64,000 bases of DNA from Sphingobacterium alkalisoli (lineage in GTDB: Bacteria; Bacteroidota; Bacteroidia; Sphingobacteriales; Sphingobacteriaceae), in NCBI RefSeq assembly GCF_005049105.1, contig NZ_SUKA01000004.1, forward strand, positions 124,001-188,000, in the 5' to 3' direction. This document shows positions 17,403 to 26,482 of the stretch, in pieces. The stretch's first letter is position 1; each line of letters begins with the position of its first letter. Below the pieces are notes generated by a model. It did no database searches and was not told the DNA's origin. It was given only the letters and a program-made list of their open reading frames with translations. The translations under genes were made by a program, and so were the position numbers.

Positions 17403-20400
17403 CTACAAACTTGCTTTTAATGATAATGTAAATTGTCTTGGAATAGGCAATGCGACCCCGCCAGAACCATAGAATTCAGGATCTTGTCCATTCAGTTTTG
17501 GATCAGCGTATATCAAAAACAGGTTATTTCCTACAACATTTAATGACATATTTTTAAATCCTATTTTCGAGGTATATTTTTGAGGCAAGTTATATCCTAC
17601 CGTAACCTGCTTCATTCGGACAAAGCCTCCATCAGCAATTCTTTCAGTAGAGTAATTATAAGCGTTGTATACCTGATCACCGGCAAGCCTAGATTCTGTA
17701 CGAGCCGTAGCAATGGAAGGTGAGAGATTTTCAATAGGAGCAACAAATCTTTCAAGAAAATCATACGACATAGCGTCTAATTCAGAATAGGAGTTTTTGT
17801 AAATAGGATTTAATCGCACTTTATTTCCAGCGCTATATGTTACTAAAAAACCTAGATTAAAATTTTTATATGTAAACGTATTATAAAAGCCACCATTAAA
17901 CACCGGGTCGATTGGCCCTTCATATACCAAATAATCCGTATGGATGCTTTGTAAATAAATATTTTCCGTAATATCCCCACTCTCATTTACATATGACGGT
18001 ACGCCCGATTGATCACTCAAACGCTGAAAGTCGATCGAAAACAATCCACGATAAGGGTAATCAATCTTAGCGGCACCGGTACTTCCAACTAGATTCCATA
18101 TCATCGGTTCGTTTTTGAGATTTGTAATTTTATTCCTATTAAAAGCATTGGTCAATTGGGTTTTCCAACTCCAATCAGATCGACTAAATACTGTTGCTTT
18201 AAACAACAATTCAATTCCCTTAGAATTCATATCGGCATAATTCGCGTATTTAATAAATTCTCCGCCGATACCCGAAATGCGCATTGGACCAATCAAGTCG
18301 AAACCTTCCCGATTGTAAAGATCTAAAACCACTTGATATCTTTTGTTGGCAAAAGTAGCATCAACACCGATGTTTGTTTCGTACTGTTTCTCCCATGTCA
18401 AGTCACTATTTTCCAAATTTTCAATGTTGATTACCGGTTCCTGCTCATTCAAATATGGCCTATTAACGGATCCACTTCTGAGCACCAGGCTAGCGTTGGT
18501 TGCAACCCCCATACTGGCTGTTAACCCATATGTACCGCGTACTGTTAATGTATTAAAAAAGGACTGATTCTCGAAGAATTTTTCTCGGTCTATATTCCAT
18601 GATCCTGAAAGATTCCAAGTAGGTAACCACCGTGCTACGGCACTATTGCCCAATTGGTTCGAACCGTCATATCGCAACGTACCCGTTAGTTGATATTTGG
18701 TATCATAAGAATACGTTGCATTTCCAGCAAAAGCAACAAATCTATCCCTAAAAATCTGCATGGAATAATAAGGTAAATTTGCTTCAACCGTCATCTTTAT
18801 GGCATTTGGATCGATAAAAGGAATACCTCCCTTGTCAAATTGATAACCATACCCGGTAAAATTTTTAGAAATACGATCTAAATAACGTAATTCCTGTGTA
18901 GCAAATGCGGTCAAAAAATTCTTGCCGAAAGTCTCATTCCAGCTTAAACTATTTCTTAAATAGAAGCTTTTTAAAAGATTATCGGATGTAATATAAAGAC
19001 CTCCGTACGGTAAAATAGTTACAGGTCTGGCATCTGGATCGGATGGATCAGTATACAAAAATCTATTACCATCCACGATGGTGCTATTTTCTATGCCCGT
19101 AACCCCATAGGGAGTACCAGCGCGATAGGCATTTGGAAGATTAGAGTTATCCAAAATTTTATGTTCATTAGACGTATTTGCATAGCGGTACGCTCCAGAA
19201 AAGTCATATCTAATATTTTTAGGAAGTTTATACGATAGTTCTCCCTGCACCTTCAAATCAACCATTTTCAATTCCATATAATTGTTGTCCAATTCATCCA
19301 AAATGTTGAATGGTGCGTAATTCATGGTCACATATTCATAATTCCCGTTTTGGTCATAAGGTGCGATTACTCTTGAAGTATTCATTGCATAAGAAAAAGG
19401 ATTGATATCGAAATCTCGAGACACCTCACCTGTTACAGGATTACTATCCTGCCCTAATGTACCGGGCGCCTTTTGATCGCGAATTGACCCTGTGGTAATT
19501 AAACCAAATGATAGCCTGTCATTAACTTGAAAATTCCCTCTTGCATTGCCTGTAAATCGTTGAACACCATTCCCCATAGCCCACCCATTATCTTTTAAAT
19601 AAGATGTGGAGTAATAAGTCTGCGCTTTTTCTGTTCCACTGGAAATACTTAATGAATGTTCCTGCATAAAGGAGTTTTGGAATAGCACGTCAAACCAATC
19701 TGTATTTTGATAAACGTATCGCTGCAGATATGCCCCTCGTGCTTGCGGCGTATTAAGTAAGACTGGGGTTCCATCCTCATTCCATGTACTTAACGCATTT
19801 GAAAGATTCCCGTAGATACCTGAGTTTTTATTGTTTTTAATCAATGAATAATCAATTGCGCCTTTTCGGGCGATCTCTGCATATACAGACATCTGATCAT
19901 ACGAGTTCAAAATATCAAATTGAGAGTAGGATGGTTTTAAATAGCTGGTAAAATTACCGGAATACGATATAGCCTGTGCTCCCTTTTTACCCTTTTTTGT
20001 TGTAATAACAATTACCCCGTTCATTGCTCTAGCACCATACAATGAGGTAGCGGCAGCATCTTTCAAGATTTCAAAAGATTCGATATCATCGGCATTAATT
20101 CCTGCCACAGACGAGCCCAATAGTGTATTAGCATCACCTGTAGACAGCTGATCGTTCGAAATATTAACTACGTCTTCTAATACAATCCCGTCTATTACCC
20201 ATAACGGCTTATTATCACCTGTAATGGAAGTTGCACCACGAACACGGATTTTTGGTGCCGCACCAAAAGTTCCTGAAACGTTTTGCACCGAAACACCTGC
20301 TACCTGTCCCTCTAACATACGTGAAACGTCGGGAATACCAGCTCTCAACGCATCCTCTGCTTTTATTTTAGTTGCTGCTCCAGTAAATCTACGACGATCA

Positions 20401-21071
20401 ATATTTTGATAACCTGTTGCAACTACTTCTTCGATAACCTGATCTGTCGGATTCAATACGATATTAATACTCGATCTACCGCCTATTTTGATCTCTTGAT
20501 TAGTATGTCCAACATATCGAACAACTAAAACAGCATCTTGATCTGCCGAAATCTCGAATCGTCCTTGTTCATCTGTGCTTGTGCTAACTGAAGTACCTTT
20601 TACGTTTATCGAAGCGCCAGCTAACGGATTCCCTTCTGTATTTCTAACTACACCTGAAATTCTGTCCTGCACAAAATCCGATTTAACTGCCTGTATTAGG
20701 CTTCTTTCTTTCAGATTTAATGAAATCGTATTGGCAACTACCTTAAATTCGATATCACTGCGGTCTAGCACCTTGGCAAGAACATCCTTTATTTGCTCGT
20801 TCTTAATCTGTATATTGAGGGGTTGGGCTTTTTTTAATATTTCATCACTGTAAAGAAACTTGTAGTTAGTTTGTGAAGAAACTTGGTCAATGAATTCTGA
20901 TAGCTTCGCATTTTTTAACGACAGCGATATCAGCTGTGCTTTGCCCTCCGCGTGCACGAGCGTTAGTGAGACAAAAAAAACAAACAGGGAGATCTTCATA
21001 ATTAGAATAGATTTTCGAAATAACGTATTCCTATGATAAATACGCCACTTTTCGAATAGTTTTTTTTTCAT
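17403..21071 (-). CDS. SusC/RagA TonB-dependent transporter with STN domain (cassette 2)
   Basis: A protein of 1222 aa, paralogue of the SusC at 5351-9052. The order is long basic leader and signal, STN domain (about residues 45-120), carboxypeptidase-regulatory-like domain (ISGVVRNTEGNPLAGASINV), plug (VRGATSITGDNKPLWVIDG; ILKDAAATSLYGARAMNGV) and barrel ending LSLKASL. The plug region is nearly the same as in cassette 1 while the barrel loops differ much more, as expected if the two copies now bind different ligands. Unusually for an outer-membrane barrel, the last residue is L rather than F, where cassette 1 ends in F. Confidence 0.95.
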   Translation of the reverse strand: MKKKLFEKWRIYHRNTLFRKSILIMKISLFVFFVSLTLVHAEGKAQLISLSLKNAKLSEFIDQVSSQTNYKFLYSDEILKKAQPLNIQIKNEQIKDVLAKVLDRSDIEFKVVANTISLNLKERSLIQAVKSDFVQDRISGVVRNTEGNPLAGASINVKGTSVSTSTDEQGRFEISADQDAVLVVRYVGHTNQEIKIGGRSSINIVLNPTDQVIEEVVATGYQNIDRRRFTGAATKIKAEDALRAGIPDVSRMLEGQVAGVSVQNVSGTFGAAPKIRVRGATSITGDNKPLWVIDGIVLEDVVNISNDQLSTGDANTLLGSSVAGINADDIESFEILKDAAATSLYGARAMNGVIVITTKKGKKGAQAISYSGNFTSYLKPSYSQFDILNSYDQMSVYAEIARKGAIDYSLIKNNKNSGIYGNLSNALSTWNEDGTPVLLNTPQARGAYLQRYVYQNTDWFDVLFQNSFMQEHSLSISSGTEKAQTYYSTSYLKDNGWAMGNGVQRFTGNARGNFQVNDRLSFGLITTGSIRDQKAPGTLGQDSNPVTGEVSRDFDINPFSYAMNTSRVIAPYDQNGNYEYVTMNYAPFNILDELDNNYMELKMVDLKVQGELSYKLPKNIRYDFSGAYRYANTSNEHKILDNSNLPNAYRAGTPYGVTGIENSTIVDGNRFLYTDPSDPDARPVTILPYGGLYITSDNLLKSFYLRNSLSWNETFGKNFLTAFATQELRYLDRISKNFTGYGYQFDKGGIPFIDPNAIKMTVEANLPYYSMQIFRDRFVAFAGNATYSYDTKYQLTGTLRYDGSNQLGNSAVARWLPTWNLSGSWNIDREKFFENQSFFNTLTVRGTYGLTASMGVATNASLVLRSGSVNRPYLNEQEPVINIENLENSDLTWEKQYETNIGVDATFANKRYQVVLDLYNREGFDLIGPMRISGIGGEFIKYANYADMNSKGIELLFKATVFSRSDWSWKTQLTNAFNRNKITNLKNEPMIWNLVGSTGAAKIDYPYRGLFSIDFQRLSDQSGVPSYVNESGDITENIYLQSIHTDYLVYEGPIDPVFNGGFYNTFTYKNFNLGFLVTYSAGNKVRLNPIYKNSYSELDAMSYDFLERFVAPIENLSPSIATARTESRLAGDQVYNAYNYSTERIADGGFVRMKQVTVGYNLPQKYTSKIGFKNMSLNVVGNNLFLIYADPKLNGQDPEFYGSGGVALPIPRQFTLSLKASL

Positions 21072-21125
21072 ACATTTGTTAATTAGGGTTAATTTTTAAA
21101 ATTTAGCTTTAATGGAGTCTTTTAT

Positions 21126-21149
21126 ACAGGAGTGCGCCAACACTCCTGT
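21126..21149. other. Hairpin between fecR and susC (cassette 2)
   Basis: ACAGGAGTG (21126-21134) and CACTCCTGT (21141-21149) form a perfect 9-bp stem with a 6-base loop. A T-rich run follows only on the plus strand. Position and geometry equal those of the hairpin at 9119-9142, but the sequence is unrelated. Confidence 0.75.
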
Positions 21150-21260
21150 TTTCGTTGTTTTTAGTATCTTTTATCTCATATGCGTATATTGTTTTGTTAT
21201 GATCGTATTTCACTAATTGTTGTATGCATATTACTGGAGCTTAATCCATGCATATTTTTA

Positions 21261-22412
21261 CTACTTATTCTTAATTCTCAAATCTTTTCCCTTTAGCATA
21301 AAATCCAGATTGCTCACAAATTTTAACATGGTCAATACTTCTGATAAATTAACATTTCTATTAATAGATCCGGAATAGGTTTTAGTAGTTGAGATATTTG
21401 AAGCAATTTTTACGTCTAGATCATACCACATCATTAACTGACTTGCAATTTGTACGATGTTGTCATTTTTAAAGTAAAACTCATTATTCTTCCATGCCAG
21501 ATCCTTTTGTAGATCTGCCTGATCAACGACAAACCGGTTATTATTCCACGTTGCATATTGTCCAGGAATTAAATATTCAGAAATCCCATTACCAGAGACC
21601 TCTACTTTACCCTCTACTAAAGTAGTCTTGAAAATATTGTTATATGTCCTAACATTGAATTCCGTCCCAAAGACACGCACTTCTTTTCCTTCAACATCCA
21701 CAATGAAAGGTCTGTTCACATCTTTAGCTACCTCAAAATAGGCTTCCCCCTTCAAATACACACGCCTCTCTTTATGTCCAAATTTCACTGGAAACCGAAG
21801 AGAAGACATGGCATTGATCCAGATCACCGAACCGTCAGGTAAATTCATCTTGAAGAAATTGGCTTTAGGAACTTCTAAAACATTGTATAAGGTTTCTTCT
21901 TCTGACTGGGTTACATGGTTTTCAATGATATTTTTACCCTCCTTAGAGGTTACGCTTCCATTGTGGCCTAGTATAATTTCATCTTCAAGCAAATATTCTT
22001 TACCGCTTGGTGCAATCAATCGCGCTCCAGCATCTGCCGGTGCAACATCGTTGGATACTGTCGGTATGCTAGCTGTATTTTTCGGAGATGCAACTTCCCC
22101 CGATCTAAAATAAAAAAGGGAAAATCCCACAATAATCAAAATAGAAGCAGCTATGCTATACCATAGCCGGATTGGGGATTTGCTTTTATTTGCTCTTGCA
22201 TTTATTTTTCCCCAAGCGCGATCCATATTAATGGCATCTAGAAAATCAGATTCTTCCGAAATACTTTCATCCGCGACAAGGTTATCAAACAAGGCTTTAT
22301 TACGTGGATCTTTACGGATCCATTGTTCCAGAATTTCTAACTCGCTGTCTGTGCACTCGCCATGCACAAACTTGAATATGATATCTGCTACTTGAAAGGT
22401 CTCTCTATGCAT
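21261..22412 (-). CDS. FecR-type anti-sigma factor (cassette 2)
   Basis: A protein of 383 aa. The N-terminal cytoplasmic part (ADIIFKFVHGECTDSELEIL, then IRKDPRNKALFDNLV) is followed by one membrane span at about residues 83-103 (LWYSIAASILIIVGFSLFYF), the FecR domain (VPKANFFKMNLPDGSVIWIN, then RRVYLKGEAYFEVAKD), and the C-terminal DUF4974 domain (VNLSEVLTMLKFVSNLDFML). It lies 53 bp after the sigma gene. Role as for the first copy: keep the sigma factor inactive until the STN domain of SusC signals. Confidence 0.93.
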   Translation of the reverse strand: MHRETFQVADIIFKFVHGECTDSELEILEQWIRKDPRNKALFDNLVADESISEESDFLDAINMDRAWGKINARANKSKSPIRLWYSIAASILIIVGFSLFYFRSGEVASPKNTASIPTVSNDVAPADAGARLIAPSGKEYLLEDEIILGHNGSVTSKEGKNIIENHVTQSEEETLYNVLEVPKANFFKMNLPDGSVIWINAMSSLRFPVKFGHKERRVYLKGEAYFEVAKDVNRPFIVDVEGKEVRVFGTEFNVRTYNNIFKTTLVEGKVEVSGNGISEYLIPGQYATWNNNRFVVDQADLQKDLAWKNNEFYFKNDNIVQIASQLMMWYDLDVKIASNISTTKTYSGSINRNVNLSEVLTMLKFVSNLDFMLKGKDLRIKNK

Positions 22413-22465
22413 ATATAGATAAGAAACCTAAAAAGAAAAATGGGGTGACAAAAAAGGATATTTTT

Positions 22466-22993
22466 TTAAATATCTGTAAAAGCTAGAAAAAAAGCCATCA
22501 ATTCTGGCTTCATAAACGATCTTAATACGGTAATGCCTCTCCGCTTTTGCGTTTTGACTGTATTCACACTAAGCTTTAGTATTTCCGAAATTTCTTCATT
22601 AGAATATCCTTCAATATATCCCATTTTACATATTTCTTGACAAGAAGGAGGTAAAGTGGCTATAATTTGATTCACTCTTGAATAGAATTCCGATTGGATA
22701 ATAGTATGCTCTAAATCGATCTCATCCATTTCTCGAAAATCGACCTTAGTCCAATATTTCGCTACTACTTTATTCTTACGGCTTATATTGAAAGCTGCAA
22801 ACTTCACAGCGGTATATAAAAAGGACCGAATGGAATTTTCATCATCAGATATATCGTCCTTTCGCTGCAAATAAACAATAAAGGCATCCTGTACTAGATC
22901 TTCAGCCAATTCAGAATCGCCCACTAGCTTCCATGCAAAATAACAAAGCCCCTTATAATATCTTTTAAATAAACCAGCCGCGATATCATTCAT
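22466..22993 (-). CDS. ECF sigma-70 factor, FecI-like (cassette 2)
   Basis: A protein of 175 aa. Region 2 is at about residues 8-75 (LFKRYYKGLCYFAWKLVGD, then AEDLVQDAFIVYLQ) and region 4 at about 110-165, with the HTH YSNEEISEILKLSVNTVKTQ. It heads the second cassette. Length and order match the sigma factor at 10433-10966, the expected tandem paralogue. Confidence 0.93.
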   Translation of the reverse strand: MNDIAAGLFKRYYKGLCYFAWKLVGDSELAEDLVQDAFIVYLQRKDDISDDENSIRSFLYTAVKFAAFNISRKNKVVAKYWTKVDFREMDEIDLEHTIIQSEFYSRVNQIIATLPPSCQEICKMGYIEGYSNEEISEILKLSVNTVKTQKRRGITVLRSFMKPELMAFFLAFTDI

Positions 22994-23386
22994 AACACTA
23001 CAATTAATAACCTTGGAGAAGATAATCTAGGAATAGATCGACACTACCCTATAAATGTAAGAGCAATATACAAACTTAATACTAAAATAACATTATAATA
23101 TTTCAAAAAAACCGTCTTCTCACAAAAAAAACTTATTTTTTCTCCCTCCCTTTAATCTAGATCACTTTTTTTTTAAGAAAGCACACCAATTTCACCGTCA
23201 AAATCCACTTTACCTCATTTTTCTACCAAAAAAAGAAAAAAAAGTCCATACACAAACGCACTTAGTAAACACACCCCCGGTTCAACCCCACAGTCAATCA
23301 TCTAAAATTTACATGATACTTTTTTCAGAAAAAACCACTTTTTTTTGTATTTTTAAGGCTTTCTGTAAATCCATAATAAAAAATAG
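22994..23386. other. Divergent intergenic region, sigma gene / mnhA
   Basis: 393 bp, strongly AT-rich with A and T runs, between the minus-strand cassette and the plus-strand antiporter operon. It must hold both promoters. I see one element fitting the Bacteroidetes -7 consensus for the sigma gene (23071-23078) and none clear for mnhA. Confidence 0.7.
23071..23078 (-). promoter_or_regulatory. Candidate -7 element for the cassette 2 sigma gene
   Basis: On the minus strand the bases read TAAGTTTG, fitting TAnnTTTG, about 78 bp before the start codon. A TTTG lies 25 bases further upstream (23104-23107), a little far for a -33 element. Confidence 0.35.
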
Positions 23387-25699
23387 ATGCTATTAGCTGT
23401 ATTATCCGGATTAATCATATCGCTTTTAATTATTCCATTTGGCAAGTTATTAACGACTAAATGGAGTTTTCTCCTTACCCTATTGCCTGCATCGTTATTC
23501 TTGTATTTTATGAGCTATGTTCCTGCTATATCTGCCGGATCTAGCTTTTTGCAGCATATACATTGGATTCCTTCATTGGGTGTAGATTTTGATTTCAGGC
23601 TGGATGGGTTATCTTTACTTTTCGCACTCCTAATTACAGGAATCGGTACAGCAATATTTTTTTATGCTAGAACCTATTTAAAAGGTTACATTTTTTTTGA
23701 TCGCTTCTTCGGCTATTTATGCCTCTTCATGTCAGCCATGTTGGGTGTAGTACTATCGGATAATATTCTTTTGTTATTTGTGTTCTGGGAACTAACAAGT
23801 ATCAGCTCCTTCTTCTTGATCGGATTCAACAACGACAATGCAGATTCCCGAAAAAGTGCCTTGACTGCGCTTAGTGTAACTGGATTAGGCGGCTTTTTCC
23901 TTTTGGCAGGCTTGATACTACTAGGGAATATTGCGGGCACGTATACCATCTCCGAACTAATTGATGCTCGCGAGCTCATCCTCAATAATGAACTTTACCC
24001 TTTGATATTGGGATTCCTATTTATGGGTGCATTCACAAAATCAGCACAATTTCCTTTTCATTTTTGGTTACCAGGAGCAATGAAAGCACCTACGCCCGTA
24101 TCTGCCTATCTGCACTCCGCTACGATGGTCAAAGCTGGGATTTATTTGTTGGCGCGGTTTTCTCCAATATTAGGGGGAACCGATTATTGGAATTATACCC
24201 TTATGGCTGTGGGTGGATTTACCATGCTATTTGCGTCTATCCATTCCTTATTTCGAATTGATTTAAAAGGAATTTTAGCCTATTCCACCATTTCTGCTTT
24301 GGGGATTTTGACTTTCCTCATTGGAGCAGGGACACGAGAAGCTATTATCGCAGCGAGTGTTTTCATCTTGGTGCATGCACTATACAAGGCTACTTTATTT
24401 CTCGTGGCCGGCATCATTGACCATGAAACGGGCACGCGCGATATCACCGCACTAGGCGGTTTACGAAAAGTCCTCTGGCCCCTTTCAATAGCGGGCATTT
24501 TAGCTGCTTTATCAAGTGCCGGTCTTCCGCTTACCTACGGATTTATTGGCAAGGACTTGATATACGAAGCTACCTTACATACCGAATATCAACCGCTCGG
24601 ATGGATATTGACAGGAATTGCAGTCCTCACAAATATTGGATTGGTGGCGGCTGGATTTATGGCCGGATTAAAACCATTTACTGGGGCCCTGCCCGAGAAA
24701 TTCGCCAACATACACCTTCCCTATAAATCCATGTGGATACCTCCATTGGTATTAGGTATCCTCGGTTTAGTCTTTGGTTTACTCCCAGGTGCAGTTGGTC
24801 AATTCATTAATCACGCAACCGCAGATGCTGTATTGGGAAGTCCATCTGATATGCAGCTCAAAATATGGCATGAATTCAATCTTGTATTTATATTGAGTAT
24901 AGCGACGTTGCTGGCCGGAATTATTGTATATTTTGTCAATAAACCAAGCGCATTAAAATTACAAGCGATTGAAAGACTAAATGCTATCGCGCCGCAACGT
25001 ATCTTTACGCGCTATGCCCATGATATCATGCGGTTCTCAAAATGGTACACCAACCTCTTCCATAATGGCTACCTAAGATCGTATCATCTTAAAATTATAC
25101 TATTTGCAGAGCTGCTCTTAGCATACAAGTTATGGATTAGCGGGCCAATAACCCTTGATCTTGAAAAAATCACGACACCTTCGTTTTATGAGATAGGTGT
25201 GATCGTCATTTTGATAGGTGCCTTATACATCGTCGTAACAACCCCTTCCCGATTGACATCGGTCGTTGCGATGAGTGTGATTGGATACTGTATCTGTTTG
25301 ATATTCGTGTTCTATAGTGCTCCTGATTTGGCAATGACACAGTTTACTATCGACACCTTGAGTACGGTTTTATTTGTATTGGTTTTGTATAAGCTACCGA
25401 GTTTTATCAATCATACCGGAAAAGCGATCCTGTACAGAGACGGGATAATCGCGTTGAGTTTTGGAGTCATCATATCACTAATCGCCTTGCGGGTATGGTC
25501 GGAACCTATTTCAGAAGAGATTGCTAATTTTTATGGCGAAAATGCCTACATCTTAGCCAAAGGTAAAAATGTCGTAAATGTGATACTTGTCGACTTTAGA
25601 GGTATCGATACCATGTTTGAGACAGTGGTGTTGAGTATTGCAGCGCTGGGCGTATACAGTTTAATAAGGTTACGGTTAAAATCAACAGAAAAAGAATAA
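23387..25699 (+). CDS. mnhA: Mrp/Mnh cation:proton antiporter subunit A
   Basis: A protein of 770 aa, almost wholly membrane-embedded. It is related to the proton-pumping NuoL subunit of complex I: the stretch from HIHWIPSLGVDFDFRLDGLS through FVFWELTSISSFFLIGFNND and the lysine/histidine-bearing helices (SAQFPFHFWLPGAMKAPTPV, SAYLHSATMVKAG) are the proton-transfer core at about residues 65-260. The C-terminal third after about residue 590 carries the extra MrpA-type domain (VVAMSVIGYCICLIFVFYSA, then DLAMTQFTIDTLSTVLFVLV). It opens the seven-gene operon and lies one base before mnhB. The complex exports Na+ (or K+) in exchange for protons at the inner membrane. The start ATG at 23387 gives a normal hydrophobic first helix. 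Confidence 0.96.
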   Translation: MLLAVLSGLIISLLIIPFGKLLTTKWSFLLTLLPASLFLYFMSYVPAISAGSSFLQHIHWIPSLGVDFDFRLDGLSLLFALLITGIGTAIFFYARTYLKGYIFFDRFFGYLCLFMSAMLGVVLSDNILLLFVFWELTSISSFFLIGFNNDNADSRKSALTALSVTGLGGFFLLAGLILLGNIAGTYTISELIDARELILNNELYPLILGFLFMGAFTKSAQFPFHFWLPGAMKAPTPVSAYLHSATMVKAGIYLLARFSPILGGTDYWNYTLMAVGGFTMLFASIHSLFRIDLKGILAYSTISALGILTFLIGAGTREAIIAASVFILVHALYKATLFLVAGIIDHETGTRDITALGGLRKVLWPLSIAGILAALSSAGLPLTYGFIGKDLIYEATLHTEYQPLGWILTGIAVLTNIGLVAAGFMAGLKPFTGALPEKFANIHLPYKSMWIPPLVLGILGLVFGLLPGAVGQFINHATADAVLGSPSDMQLKIWHEFNLVFILSIATLLAGIIVYFVNKPSALKLQAIERLNAIAPQRIFTRYAHDIMRFSKWYTNLFHNGYLRSYHLKIILFAELLLAYKLWISGPITLDLEKITTPSFYEIGVIVILIGALYIVVTTPSRLTSVVAMSVIGYCICLIFVFYSAPDLAMTQFTIDTLSTVLFVLVLYKLPSFINHTGKAILYRDGIIALSFGVIISLIALRVWSEPISEEIANFYGENAYILAKGKNVVNVILVDFRGIDTMFETVVLSIAALGVYSLIRLRLKSTEKE

Positions 25700-25700
25700 T

Positions 25701-26126
25701 ATGCGAAGTCCTATACTACAATCAGCTACGAAGTACTTACTTCCTATTCTGTTACTTTTCTCATTTTTTCTATTGCTACGCGGACACTACTACCCTGGAG
25801 GTGGATTTGTAGGTGGTCTGGTGGCCTCGATTGCATTCGTTTTACATAGTTTCGCCAATGGAACAGAAGCGACGATGAAAATACTAAGAAGAAAGCCTCT
25901 GTCTTTGATCCCCATCGGTTTAGGTGTGTCCACCGTGAGTATGACTGCTCCAATGCTTTTTGGACTTCCACCAATGACCGGTCTTTGGTTTGAAGAGCCC
26001 ATACCCGTAATCGGCATGATTGGATCGTCTCTATTTTTTGACTTAGGCGTATATCTAGTCGTTATCGGCGTAATATTAACTATTTTGTTTACTATTTCCT
26101 TAAACAATCTAACCGAAAAAGACTAA
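25701..26126 (+). CDS. mnhB: Mrp/Mnh antiporter subunit B
   Basis: A protein of 141 aa with four membrane helices. The segment LLRGHYYPGGGFVGGLVASI at about residues 26-45 is the hallmark of MnhB. It lies one base after mnhA and its stop overlaps the mnhC start by one base (TAATG), so translation is coupled. As in other group 1 Mrp operons, it is a small accessory subunit needed for complex assembly. Confidence 0.95.
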   Translation: MRSPILQSATKYLLPILLLFSFFLLLRGHYYPGGGFVGGLVASIAFVLHSFANGTEATMKILRRKPLSLIPIGLGVSTVSMTAPMLFGLPPMTGLWFEEPIPVIGMIGSSLFFDLGVYLVVIGVILTILFTISLNNLTEKD

Positions 26127-26482
26127 TGGAGTTGCTATTAATAATTCTTTTAGGCCTGCTTTATGCTGCCGGTGTGTATATGATACTTCGCCGAAGTATG
26201 GTAAAATTACTGTTGGGTATTATGCTTTTGGGAAGCGGTACCAATATTTTGATTTTCTTGCTTGGAGGCATTACGAAAGGTAAACCCCCAGTTATCGATG
26301 AAAATGCTAAAATATTTCAGGATGCTTTTGCAGATCCCATTCCGCAAGCTTTAATTTTAACGGCAATTGTGATCAGTTTTGGTTTGACCGCCTTTGCTAT
26401 TGTATTGTTGAAACGAGTTTACGCTCTTGTAAATTCAGATGATTTAGATGACTTAAATACGCCCGAAGAGGAAGATATATGA
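26126..26482 (+). CDS. mnhC: Mrp/Mnh antiporter subunit C
   Basis: A protein of 118 aa with three membrane helices, related to NuoK of complex I. LLLGIMLLGSGTNILIFLLG is at about residues 28-47, and the conserved DPIPQALILTAIVISFGLTA at about 70-90. The stop overlaps the mnhD start by four bases (ATGA). Confidence 0.95.
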   Translation: MELLLIILLGLLYAAGVYMILRRSMVKLLLGIMLLGSGTNILIFLLGGITKGKPPVIDENAKIFQDAFADPIPQALILTAIVISFGLTAFAIVLLKRVYALVNSDDLDDLNTPEEEDI

